A stretch of 5,020 bases of DNA from Alphaproteobacteria bacterium (GTDB taxonomy: Bacteria > Pseudomonadota > Alphaproteobacteria > UBA8366), in assembly GCA_030743445.1 (NCBI GenBank), contig JASLSL010000158.1, forward strand, positions 1 to 5,020. Reading direction: 5' to 3'. Every line of letters starts with the position of its first letter. The stretch's first letter is position 1. This document shows positions 1 to 5,020 of this stretch, one piece after another. A program made the position numbers and the translations under genes. Under the pieces are notes generated by a model that worked only from the letters and a program-made list of their open reading frames with translations, searched no databases and had not been told where the DNA came from.

Positions 1-579
1 ATCGTTGGTGTCGAGAAAAACGCGCCTGTTGGCGATGGCGCCAGAGTCGATATCGAAATCGTAGTTGTAGAGCGCCTCGCCCTTGCTGTCGGAGAAGAAC
101 ATCACCTTGTCGTCGGGGCTCCACGCGATGCCGTTGGAGCAAATGATTCCGTCGTCCATCTTGTGGCAGGTAAGGTCGGGATCGAGACGGTAGAGGCTCG
201 CCGTCGGCTCGGCGAGACCGGCGTCCATCGAGCCGCACCAGAACCGCCCCGCCCGGTCGCACTTGCCGTCGTTCATCCGGTTGCCGTCCATGCCCGGCTC
301 GGGATCGACGATGTACTCGATTTCGGGCCCGTCGAGGTCGTGGATGAAGGCGAAGCCCGACTTCATCGCCGCGGCGATGCCCTCGCCGTTCTCGCGGAAG
401 ACGATGCAGCCGACCTCCTCCGGCATGTCCCAGACCTCGTGCTCGCCGGTCGCCGGGTCGTAGCGCTGGATGTTGGATTTAAGGTTGTCGCACCAATAGA
501 GCTTCTGCTCTCCGGGATGCCAGATCACCCCCTCGCCGAGGATGTCCTTGGATTCGACGACGCATTCGAGCTTCGGCAT
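1..579 (-). CDS. SMP-30/gluconolactonase/LRE family protein, N-terminal 193 residues (3' end outside window)
   Basis: This is a six-bladed beta-propeller hydrolase of the SMP-30/gluconolactonase family. Characterised members hydrolyse sugar lactones with a bound divalent metal. The reading frame is open from the ATG at 579 to the window edge (193 codons); family members are usually about 290-300 residues, so roughly the last third is missing. Visible hallmarks are LGEGVIWHP at residues 14-22 with the metal-ligand Glu16, the RMNDGKCD block at 101-108 (Arg101 and Asn103 match substrate/metal positions of the family), GRFWCGSM at 111-118, and SNGIAWSPDD at 148-157 with Asn149 as a second metal ligand. 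The catalytic Asp lies beyond the window. There is no signal peptide, so it is probably cytoplasmic. An in-frame ATG at 609 exists, but the strong ribosome site GGGGAGGG 8 bases before 579 favours 579. It lies 42 bases after the pseudoprotease gene, probably in the same operon. The substrate is unknown. Confidence 0.9.
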   Translation of the reverse strand, partial: MPKLECVVESKDILGEGVIWHPGEQKLYWCDNLKSNIQRYDPATGEHEVWDMPEEVGCIVFRENGEGIAAAMKSGFAFIHDLDGPEIEYIVDPEPGMDGNRMNDGKCDRAGRFWCGSMDAGLAEPTASLYRLDPDLTCHKMDDGIICSNGIAWSPDDKVMFFSDSKGEALYNYDFDIDSGAIANRRVFLDTND

Positions 580-587
580 ATCGGCTG

Positions 588-595
588 CCCTCCCC
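588..595 (-). promoter_or_regulatory. Ribosome binding site of the SMP-30-like gene
   Basis: GGGGAGGG lies 8 bases before the ATG at 579. It decides between this start and the in-frame ATG ten codons upstream at 609, which has only a weak purine stretch before it. Confidence 0.7.
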
Positions 596-621
596 GTGAC
601 GTCATTCATCGTTTTCGCCGC

Positions 622-1608
622 TTAATGCAGCTTCGGCGCCTTCAACCGGTCCGAGCGACTGATCGAGCGGACGTGGATCTGGAACGCGTCGCCCTCGCGC
701 TGCAGGTCGAGCGGAATCTCGACCCCCGCCTCGCCCATCGACCAGACGTGGCGGAACATCGAGGCCATGTCGGCGACCTGCTTGCCCCCGATACCCAGGA
801 TGATATCGCCGAGCTGGATATCCGCGTCCTGCGCCGGCCCGCCATCGACCACCCCGGCGACGACGATGCGGTCGTCGACCTCGGTGGTCAGCATGCCGAG
901 CCAGGGGCGCGGCGGCTTGCGGGTGCGGCCGAACTGGAGCAGCTCGGCCATGATCGGCTTCAGGAGATCGATCGGCACGACCATGTTGACGTCGATCGGC
1001 GTGCCGCCCTCGCGCGCCTGCTGCACGAACAACGAGCCGATGCCGCGCAGGGTCCCGTCGGCGCCGATCAGCGCCGCCCCGCCCCACAACGGATGCGGCG
1101 GCGCCGTGAAGATCGCGTTGTCGAGCAGGTATTCCCAATAGCCGGCGAACTCGCGCCGGGCGACGATCTGCGAGCTGACCGCATGGGCCCGCCCGCCGCA
1201 GCCGGCCATGACCACCGGATCGCCGGTGCGCAGATTGCCGGAGTTCCCGAGTTCGAGGGCCGGCAGGTCCAAGGGCTGCAACGCCTGCACCAGGCCGAAG
1301 CCGGATTCCTGGTCGTAGCCGACCGTGTGCGCCGGCACGGCCCGGTTGTTACTGTCGAACAGCCAGATCGATTCGGCCTCGGTGATCAGGTAGCCGATCG
1401 TCAAGACCAACCCGTCCTCGCGGATCAACGCGCCGCTGCCGCCGCGCTCGGTCCCGAGCGTTCCGGCGGTGAAGGCGTCGTCGGGAATCGACGTGCGCAG
1501 CGACAGGACCGAGGAAAGCTTCCCGTCCAGATCGTAGGCGAGCTCTTCCGGTTTCGGTTGCGCGATCGACGGAATGTCGGGTCCGAGGCGATCTTCCAAT
1601 TCATCCAT
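622..1608 (-). CDS. DegP/HtrA-like trypsin-fold plus PDZ protein with lost catalytic triad (probable pseudoprotease)
   Basis: This 328-residue protein has the layout of an S1C (DegP/HtrA) protease: a trypsin-fold region at about 50-225, then one PDZ domain at about 236-316 (PWLGML, GGPAQDADIQLGDIILGIGGKQV). The protease landmarks align but the catalytic residues do not. The usual GSG...ILTNxHV becomes GSGALIREDGLVLTIGYLI, with Tyr73 in place of His. The usual DxxxDLAVL becomes DQESGFGLV, with Gly103 in place of Asp. The usual GNSGGPL becomes HPLWGGAAL, with Trp175 in place of Ser. I therefore expect no proteolysis; a binding, scaffold or sensor role is inference. There is no signal peptide or membrane segment, whereas DegP proteins are normally exported, so this one is probably cytoplasmic. 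It starts 33 bases after the UGSC selenoprotein. An in-frame TGA eight codons upstream rules out a longer start; the only purine-rich site (GAGGAA) is rather far from the ATG, so translation may depend on the upstream gene. Confidence 0.85.
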   Translation of the reverse strand: MDELEDRLGPDIPSIAQPKPEELAYDLDGKLSSVLSLRTSIPDDAFTAGTLGTERGGSGALIREDGLVLTIGYLITEAESIWLFDSNNRAVPAHTVGYDQESGFGLVQALQPLDLPALELGNSGNLRTGDPVVMAGCGGRAHAVSSQIVARREFAGYWEYLLDNAIFTAPPHPLWGGAALIGADGTLRGIGSLFVQQAREGGTPIDVNMVVPIDLLKPIMAELLQFGRTRKPPRPWLGMLTTEVDDRIVVAGVVDGGPAQDADIQLGDIILGIGGKQVADMASMFRHVWSMGEAGVEIPLDLQREGDAFQIHVRSISRSDRLKAPKLH

Positions 1609-1641
1609 GGGCTTGGTGCTCTGTGTTCCTCAAATCCAACG

Positions 1642-2166
1642 TCACCCGGAGGTTATCATACCAAGAACCGGCTCGAGCGCCGCCTTGGCGATCGCCTGAA
1701 TTTCCTCGTCCGTCCGATCCTGGATCGGGTGCGGAACGTAGACGATCGCAGGCTCGAATCCCAGCCCCTTGGCCTGCGCCTTGGCCGCCTCCTCGAAGGC
1801 CGTCGTCGCCACCATGCCGCCCGGAATGCCTCGGCTGTCGAGGTCTGCGATGTCATGCAAACTGCACGACGTGCAGGACCCTCAATCGGAGAGCGCTTCG
1901 ACCACCACGTCGCATTCGGTGGCGATCGTCTGCGCGAGGTCGATCGGGGCGACCCGGGTATTGGTCGGCTTCTTGTAGTACTTCACCGTCAGGCCGCGAT
2001 CTTCCATCAGGCCGCCCAAGCGGTCGATGAACACGTCGCCTCTCGCCTTGCCGATGTCGAGGATGCCGATGGTAAGTCCGTCGAGCGACTCCGGCGGTGG
2101 TTTGCGTTCCCGCGTCGCCGGTGACGTTTCGCCCGTCGGGTCGAGCAATTTCAAGCTGTCGTTCAT
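1642..2166 (-). CDS. UGSC-family selenoprotein, in-frame TGA read as selenocysteine (174 residues)
   Basis: Reading from the ATG at 2166 gives 94 residues, then TGA at 1882-1884, then 79 more codons in the same frame to a final TGA at 1642-1644. Read as selenocysteine, the junction is SDUGSCTSCSLHD (Sec95, Cys98, Cys101, His104), the defining motif of the UGSC (seleno)protein family; related proteins carry Cys at the Sec position. The downstream part is plainly the same domain (RGIPGGMVATTAF at 112-124, YVPHPIQDRT at 143-152). The region before the motif looks alpha/beta (LTIGILDIGKARGD at 31-44; CDVVVEALSD leading into Sec). A SECIS-type hairpin follows the TGA at the right distance. The start is supported by AAGGAG 8 bases upstream and by the ATGA overlap with the thioredoxin-fusion gene, which implies coupled translation. 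The family's reaction is not established to my knowledge; the U-x-x-C-x-x-C centre suggests thiol/selenol redox chemistry, probably in the cytoplasm. The alternative, a degenerate stop-containing gene, is unlikely because both halves are intact. Standard calling would yield a 94-residue fragment plus a piece from TTG at 1860. Confidence 0.9.
1852..1870 (-). promoter_or_regulatory. Bacterial SECIS-type hairpin after the Sec codon
   Basis: On the minus strand, GTCGTGCA (1870-1863) pairs with TGCATGAC (1859-1852) in an 8-bp stem with one G-U pair, closing a 3-base loop GTT (1862-1860). Nineteen bases separate the TGA from the loop. This fits the known rules for bacterial SECIS elements bound by SelB: a small stem-loop inside the coding region, G among the first two loop bases, and an apical loop about 16-37 bases after the UGA. 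A competing hairpin is possible (CTGCAC, loop GTC, GTGCAG at 1876-1862), but its loop is only 11 bases from the TGA. Confidence 0.75.
1882..1884 (-). other. Selenocysteine codon (TGA, Sec95 of the UGSC protein)
   Basis: In-frame TGA between GAT (Asp94) and GGG (Gly96). Translation continues without another stop for 79 codons and gives conserved-family sequence. The position is exactly the U of the UGSC motif. Confidence 0.88.
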
Positions 2167-3602
2167 GTGCCGATCTCCTTGGTTACCAAATCGGTTCCGC
2201 GTTCGCCGCTGGCGCCCCAGCCGCCGATGATCGCCGACATCAGCCCGGCGCTGCCGCCGGCGCGCACGATGTTGAGGCCGCCGGGGCGGAACTTCGTAAC
2301 CGTCCCGCCGGCCTTGCTTTCGGGAATACCTTCGGCAACGCCGTGGGCGCCACGGATCATCTCGTCCGCCGGAATAGTCAGAACTTCGTCGAATTCCTCC
2401 AGCACCCGCGCCTTCGACCAGCCGGCCGCGGCGTAGATGCGCAGATGCTCGGGCGACATCACGACCAGCGCATCGTGGCCCGGCGCCTTCTTGGGATGGC
2501 CGATCGCGCGCAACGACATGGCGAGCGAGCGGGTCAGCGATTCCGGCGTGCGCGAGAGCTGGTCGAAATTGCCCATCACCCCCTCGCCGCCGTAAAGGGT
2601 GACCGCCGACTTGCCTGAACCGATGCCGCGCTCGCGGGCGAAGGATTGCCACACCGGGTTCGATTCGTCCTCGGCGAAGCAGAAGCCGACCTTGCCCGGA
2701 TTGCCGAGGGTCGCCCGGTCGATGCCGCCCGGGACGCCGCCGCCGAGGTTGCGGATCACCAATTGCAAGGCGCGGCCGATGGTCGCGTTGGCCCGGTTGC
2801 CCTGGCCCAAGGCGTTGACGCCCGAATTCATGCCGATGCGCTCGGCGATCGGGCCGTTGACGATGACGATCGGGCCGACGAAATGGGTCGTGCACAACAT
2901 GCCATGCATGCAGAAGGCGGGCTCGAGCGCCGCCTCGACCGCAGCCAGCACGACCGGCAGGTATTCGGGTTTGCAGCCCGCCATCACCGCGTTGATCGCC
3001 ACTTTCTCGACCGTACACTCGGCGTTGTTCGGCGGGATCACCCCGACCACATCCTGTGGGCCGCGAGTCGTGCCTTGAAGCATGCGCACGACCCGGACCT
3101 CGGTCGGCGGGACGACCGGCAGGCCGTCCGACCAGCCGCGGTCGTAGCACGCCTCGATTTCGTCCTCGATCTCGGTCACTTCGATCCGGCGCGCCATCAG
3201 TTTCGCGTCGCCGAACCGGACCGCGAGGGTCTCGGCCATGCCGGGCTCGACGCTTTTCGAGCCGCAGCCGGGCTGCGAGTCCGGCAGCCCTTCGCCGAGC
3301 TCGCGCAAGCCCGAGAGCATTTCCCACTCGCCGCGGTCCCAGCCAACCGCACGGCCCGACTCCGCACCGTCCTCGACGCGGATCAGCGTCGGTACCGTCT
3401 CGATGCCGAGGCGGTAAGAGGTTTCCAACTCGGTGTCGTCGACCACGCCCTCGACCCCGGCGGGAAAGCTCGGATCGTCCTGGGTATAGACCGTGAGGTC
3501 GGCCGTCCCCTCGGCGAGCCGCGCATAGACCGGCTCCAGCATAGTGCAGGTCGGGCAGTCGCGCTTGGCAACGACGATCAGTCCATCGGCGAGTGTGACC
3601 AT
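2163..3602 (-). CDS. Thioredoxin-domain fusion protein, partner of the UGSC selenoprotein (479 residues)
   Basis: Residues 1 to about 100 look like a thioredoxin fold: a beta strand (LIVVAKRD) runs into the redox motif Cys16-Pro-Thr-Cys19, and IETVPTLIRV at 67-76 supplies the typical cis-proline, Pro71. A linker with PGCGSKS (Cys113) leads to a large domain at about 145-479 that I recognise as a conserved domain of unknown function seen in actinobacteria and proteobacteria. Its recognisable blocks are GWSDGLPVVPPT (156-167), VEKVAINAVMAGC (198-210), CMHGMLCTTH (231-240), GPIVIVNGPI (243-252), NRANATIGRAL (269-279), LGNPGKVGFCFAE (299-311), SPEHLRIYAAAGWSK (383-397) and VRAGGSAGLMSAIIGGW (446-462). 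Several Cys (196, 210, 231, 237, 308) could be redox or metal sites. There is no signal peptide, so it is probably cytoplasmic. GAGG lies 4 bases before the ATG. The stop overlaps the UGSC start (ATGA), so the two products are likely made in step and work together. My inference is that the thioredoxin domain reduces or loads the selenoprotein; the function of the large domain is unknown. Confidence 0.85.
   Translation of the reverse strand: MVTLADGLIVVAKRDCPTCTMLEPVYARLAEGTADLTVYTQDDPSFPAGVEGVVDDTELETSYRLGIETVPTLIRVEDGAESGRAVGWDRGEWEMLSGLRELGEGLPDSQPGCGSKSVEPGMAETLAVRFGDAKLMARRIEVTEIEDEIEACYDRGWSDGLPVVPPTEVRVVRMLQGTTRGPQDVVGVIPPNNAECTVEKVAINAVMAGCKPEYLPVVLAAVEAALEPAFCMHGMLCTTHFVGPIVIVNGPIAERIGMNSGVNALGQGNRANATIGRALQLVIRNLGGGVPGGIDRATLGNPGKVGFCFAEDESNPVWQSFARERGIGSGKSAVTLYGGEGVMGNFDQLSRTPESLTRSLAMSLRAIGHPKKAPGHDALVVMSPEHLRIYAAAGWSKARVLEEFDEVLTIPADEMIRGAHGVAEGIPESKAGGTVTKFRPGGLNIVRAGGSAGLMSAIIGGWGASGERGTDLVTKEIGT
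2175..2180 (-). promoter_or_regulatory. Ribosome binding site of the UGSC selenoprotein
   Basis: AAGGAG lies 8 bases before the ATG at 2166, inside the last codons of the thioredoxin-fusion gene. It supports the start that overlaps that gene's stop by ATGA. Confidence 0.75.
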
Positions 3603-3642
3603 GGCGCCTCTTTACCTTTTCGGCTTCCGGTCGGCTCGAGAA

Positions 3643-3671
3643 AGCATAACCCCATGCGCCCGGAGGTCCAA
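3643..3671 (-). promoter_or_regulatory. Weak promoter candidate for the minus-strand operon
   Basis: On the minus strand, TTGGAC (3671-3666) and TATGCT (3648-3643) are separated by 17 bases. The -10 part matches the sigma-70 consensus at 4 of 6 positions and the -35 part at 3 of 6. It would give a leader of roughly 35 bases before the ATG at 3602. The match is modest and could be chance. Confidence 0.3.
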
Positions 3672-3675
3672 ACAT

Positions 3676-3700
3676 CCCGCTCGATGGTCAAGCAAGCGGG
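3676..3700. promoter_or_regulatory. Inverted repeat overlapping the oxidase -35 box (candidate operator)
   Basis: CCCGCT (3676-3681) and AGCGGG (3695-3700) form perfect 6-base arms around 13 bases. The repeat covers the plus-strand -35 box, where a dimeric repressor or activator could act. No regulator gene lies in the window. Short GC-rich arms can arise by chance. Confidence 0.3.
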
Positions 3701-3713
3701 CGCTGGCTATAAC
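3685..3713 (+). promoter_or_regulatory. Sigma-70-like promoter of the oxidase operon, possibly leaderless
   Basis: TGGTCA (3685-3690; 4 of 6 to TTGACA), a 17-base spacer and TATAAC (3708-3713; 5 of 6 to TATAAT). Only six bases (TAGCTC) separate the -10 box from the ATG at 3720, so transcription would be expected to begin at or within a base or two of the start codon. Confidence 0.5.
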
Positions 3714-3719
3714 TAGCTC

Positions 3720-4853
3720 ATGAGCGAGAGCGCGGAGATTATCGTGGTCGGCGGCGGGCTGTTCGGCCCGGCGATCGCCTATGGCCTGGCGCGGCGCGGC
3801 TGCGACGTCGCGTTGCTCGACGACGGCGACGACGTGTTGCGCGCGGCGCGCGGCAACTTCGGTCTGGTCTGGGTCCAGTCGAAGGGCATGGGCATGCAGC
3901 GCTACCAGGACTGGAGCCGCGAGTCGGCGGAACTCTATCCGGACTTCGCCGCCGAGTTGAAGGAGCTGACCGGGATCGACGTGATCTACCGAAGGGGCGG
4001 CCTGCAACTGTTGCTCGGCGACGAGGAGGTCGAGGCCAAACAGGCCGAGATCGACCGGATGAAGGCGCAGGCCGGTGACCGGGATTTCGCCTGCGAAATC
4101 ATCCCGCGCGACGAGGCGCAGCAAATGGTGCCGGAGCTGCGGTTCGGCAACAGGGTGACGGGTGCGGGGTATTGCCGTTACGACGGCGACGTCAATCCCT
4201 TGAAATTGTTGCGGGCGCTGCTTGCGGGCTTCCAGGCGGCGGGCGGGCGCTACCGCTCGGCCGCCCGGGTCGAGACCATCCGTCACGACGGCGCCGCCTT
4301 CGTCGCCAAGACGCAACAGGGCCGGTTTACGGCACCCAAGATCGTGCTGGCGGCAGGCCACGGCATCACCCGCCTCGCCCCGATGGTCGGGCTCTATGTG
4401 CCGATCCGCCCGCAACGCGGCCAGGTCCTGGTGACCGAGCGGGCCGAGGTGCGACTCCCGATCCCGCTCGCCACCGTCCGCCAGACCGACGAGGGTTCGG
4501 TCCAACTGGGTAATTCCGAGGAGGACGTGGATTTTGACGACGGCACGACGCTCGACGTGACCCGGCGGATCGCCGCCCGCACGATTTCGCTGTTCCCCGC
4601 CCTCGCCGCCCTCAGGCTGGTCAGAAGCTGGGGCTGCATTCGGGTGCTGACCCCGGACAAGTGCGCGATCTACGACGAATCGGAGGAATTCCCCGGCGCC
4701 TACGTCGCGACATCGCACAGCGGGGTGACGCTGGCCGCGGTCAACGCAAGGCAGGTGGCGCCCTGGATATCCGATCGCGAGACGCCACCTGGCTTCGACC
4801 ACTTCAGCGCCAAGCGCTTCGGCCGCGGAGAGGACGATGTACAAGCGGCTTAA
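3720..4853 (+). CDS. FAD-dependent DAO-family oxidoreductase (opine oxidase B/HcnC-like subunit)
   Basis: This 377-residue flavoprotein of the D-amino-acid oxidase/DadA superfamily resembles the beta subunits of opine oxidases and HcnC of hydrogen cyanide synthase, which oxidise secondary or primary amines of amino-acid-like substrates. The N-terminal Rossmann fold shows IIVVGGGLFGPAIAYGLARRG (residues 7-27; Gly11, Gly13 and Gly16 form GxGxxG) with Asp34 at the ribose-binding strand end. Further marks are DGDVNPLKLL (155-164), KIVLAAGHG (207-215), RPQRGQVLVTE (230-240) and the C-terminal FAD-contact block ATSHSGVTLAAVN (330-342). The length is normal for the family. There is no clear ribosome site before the ATG at 3720; instead a promoter-like sequence abuts it. 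The gene overlaps the next one, a [2Fe-2S] subunit, by 17 bases, which fits an OoxABC/HcnABC-type complex with a further FAD/NAD subunit expected downstream. The substrate is unknown; sarcosine-, opine- or proline-like amines are all possible. Confidence 0.88.
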   Translation: MSESAEIIVVGGGLFGPAIAYGLARRGCDVALLDDGDDVLRAARGNFGLVWVQSKGMGMQRYQDWSRESAELYPDFAAELKELTGIDVIYRRGGLQLLLGDEEVEAKQAEIDRMKAQAGDRDFACEIIPRDEAQQMVPELRFGNRVTGAGYCRYDGDVNPLKLLRALLAGFQAAGGRYRSAARVETIRHDGAAFVAKTQQGRFTAPKIVLAAGHGITRLAPMVGLYVPIRPQRGQVLVTERAEVRLPIPLATVRQTDEGSVQLGNSEEDVDFDDGTTLDVTRRIAARTISLFPALAALRLVRSWGCIRVLTPDKCAIYDESEEFPGAYVATSHSGVTLAAVNARQVAPWISDRETPPGFDHFSAKRFGRGEDDVQAA

Positions 4854-5020
4854 CGAACCTGCCGGCCGGACCGTGACCCTCACCTTCGACGGAGCCGAGC
4901 TGAAGGTTCCGGCCGGGGAGAGCGTCACCGCCGCGATCCTCGCCGCCGACCCCGGACACACCCGGACGACGCCGGTCACGGGCGCCGAGCGCGCGCCGTA
5001 TTGCATGATGGGGGTCTGCT
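4837..5020 (+). CDS. [2Fe-2S]-binding subunit of the amine oxidase complex, N-terminal 61 residues (continues past window)
   Basis: The frame opens at the ATG at 4837, preceded by GGAG 6 bases upstream, and stays open to the window end. The start MYKRLNEPAGRTVTLTFDG leads to ELKVPAGESVTAAILAA (21-37) and then ERAPYCMMGVC (51-61), where Cys56 and Cys61 are the first two ligands of a ferredoxin-like [2Fe-2S] cluster. This matches the small HcnA / opine-oxidase gamma / sarcosine-oxidase-alpha N-terminal module, typically about 90-110 residues with two more Cys following. It overlaps the FAD oxidase gene by 17 bases, so the two are probably translated together and form one electron-transfer complex. 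Whether it is a stand-alone small subunit or the start of a longer alpha subunit cannot be seen here. Confidence 0.85.
   Translation, partial: MYKRLNEPAGRTVTLTFDGAELKVPAGESVTAAILAADPGHTRTTPVTGAERAPYCMMGVC

Larger units (their letters stand above)
3603..3719. other. Divergent intergenic control region
   Basis: This 117-base gap separates the minus-strand thioredoxin-fusion/UGSC operon from the plus-strand oxidase operon. It holds a good plus-strand promoter candidate, a weaker minus-strand candidate and an inverted repeat, each listed separately. No small gene or terminator is apparent. Confidence 0.8.

Noticed and set aside
597..604. Perfect palindrome TGACGTCA between the pseudoprotease and SMP-30-like genes
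   Set aside because: It lies inside a likely operon just before the SMP-30 ribosome site; there is no second copy or promoter nearby, and one 8-base palindrome is expected by chance at this scale.
1642..1860. Separate 72-residue gene starting with TTG at 1860
   Set aside because: It is the C-terminal part of the UGSC selenoprotein. It has no ribosome site, and its sequence continues in frame with the upstream half through the TGA.
1882..1884. TGA as a pseudogene-causing nonsense mutation
   Set aside because: Both halves keep conserved family sequence, the TGA falls exactly at the U of UGSC, and a properly spaced hairpin follows, so recoding explains it better.
163..2124. Very long plus-strand open frame (653 codons) antisense to several genes
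   Set aside because: Its translation is Arg/Asp/Ala-rich with no family motifs, and it runs antisense across three recognisable genes. It is a typical shadow frame of GC-rich DNA.
1882..3675. 597-codon minus-strand frame spanning the selenoprotein N-terminus and the region upstream
   Set aside because: Only the last 94 codons (from the ATG at 2166) are real. The rest is an out-of-frame shadow of the thioredoxin-fusion gene, rich in Arg and Gly.
2646..3716. 356-codon plus-strand frame opposite the thioredoxin-fusion gene
   Set aside because: Low-complexity Arg/Ala/Asp composition, no motif and no ribosome site; shadow frame.
3612..5006. 464-codon minus-strand frame opposite the FAD oxidase
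   Set aside because: It overlaps a clear oxidase gene with FAD motifs; its own translation looks like antisense composition (Arg/Ala/His/Asp-rich) with no recognisable domain.

Overview
The window is GC-rich, densely coding bacterial DNA. Codon use, gene content and the short intergenic gaps suggest a proteobacterium, most likely an alphaproteobacterium; this is inference from style and family content, not a taxonomic marker. There are six protein genes in two divergent groups separated by a regulatory gap at 3603-3719. No RNA gene, insertion sequence, CRISPR array or phage feature is visible.

Minus-strand group, in transcription order from 3602 down to position 1: (1) a 479-residue protein with an N-terminal thioredoxin-like CPTC domain and a large conserved domain of unknown function; (2) a 174-residue UGSC-family selenoprotein, whose gene contains an in-frame TGA at 1882-1884 that I read as selenocysteine, followed at the proper distance by a bacterial SECIS-type hairpin; (3) a 328-residue DegP/HtrA-like trypsin-fold plus PDZ protein in which all three catalytic positions appear to be lost, i.e. 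a pseudoprotease; (4) the first 193 residues of an SMP-30/gluconolactonase-like beta-propeller enzyme, cut by the window edge. Genes 1 and 2 overlap by ATGA, and the other gaps are 33 and 42 bases, so this looks like one operon.

Plus-strand group: an FAD-dependent DadA/HcnC-type amine oxidase (3720-4853) and, overlapping it by 17 bases, the start of a small [2Fe-2S] ferredoxin-like subunit (4837 to beyond the window end). Together these look like part of a multi-subunit opine-oxidase/HcnABC-like dehydrogenase. A promoter-like sequence sits so close to the oxidase ATG that its transcript may be leaderless.

The most interesting content is the coupled thioredoxin-fusion/UGSC-selenoprotein pair. 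A standard gene caller would break the selenoprotein at the TGA into a 94-residue product and a separate C-terminal fragment. The thioredoxin domain is a plausible reductant of the U-x-x-C-x-x-C centre, and the pseudoprotease may be a scaffold or sensor for the system, but the substrate cannot be told from the sequence.
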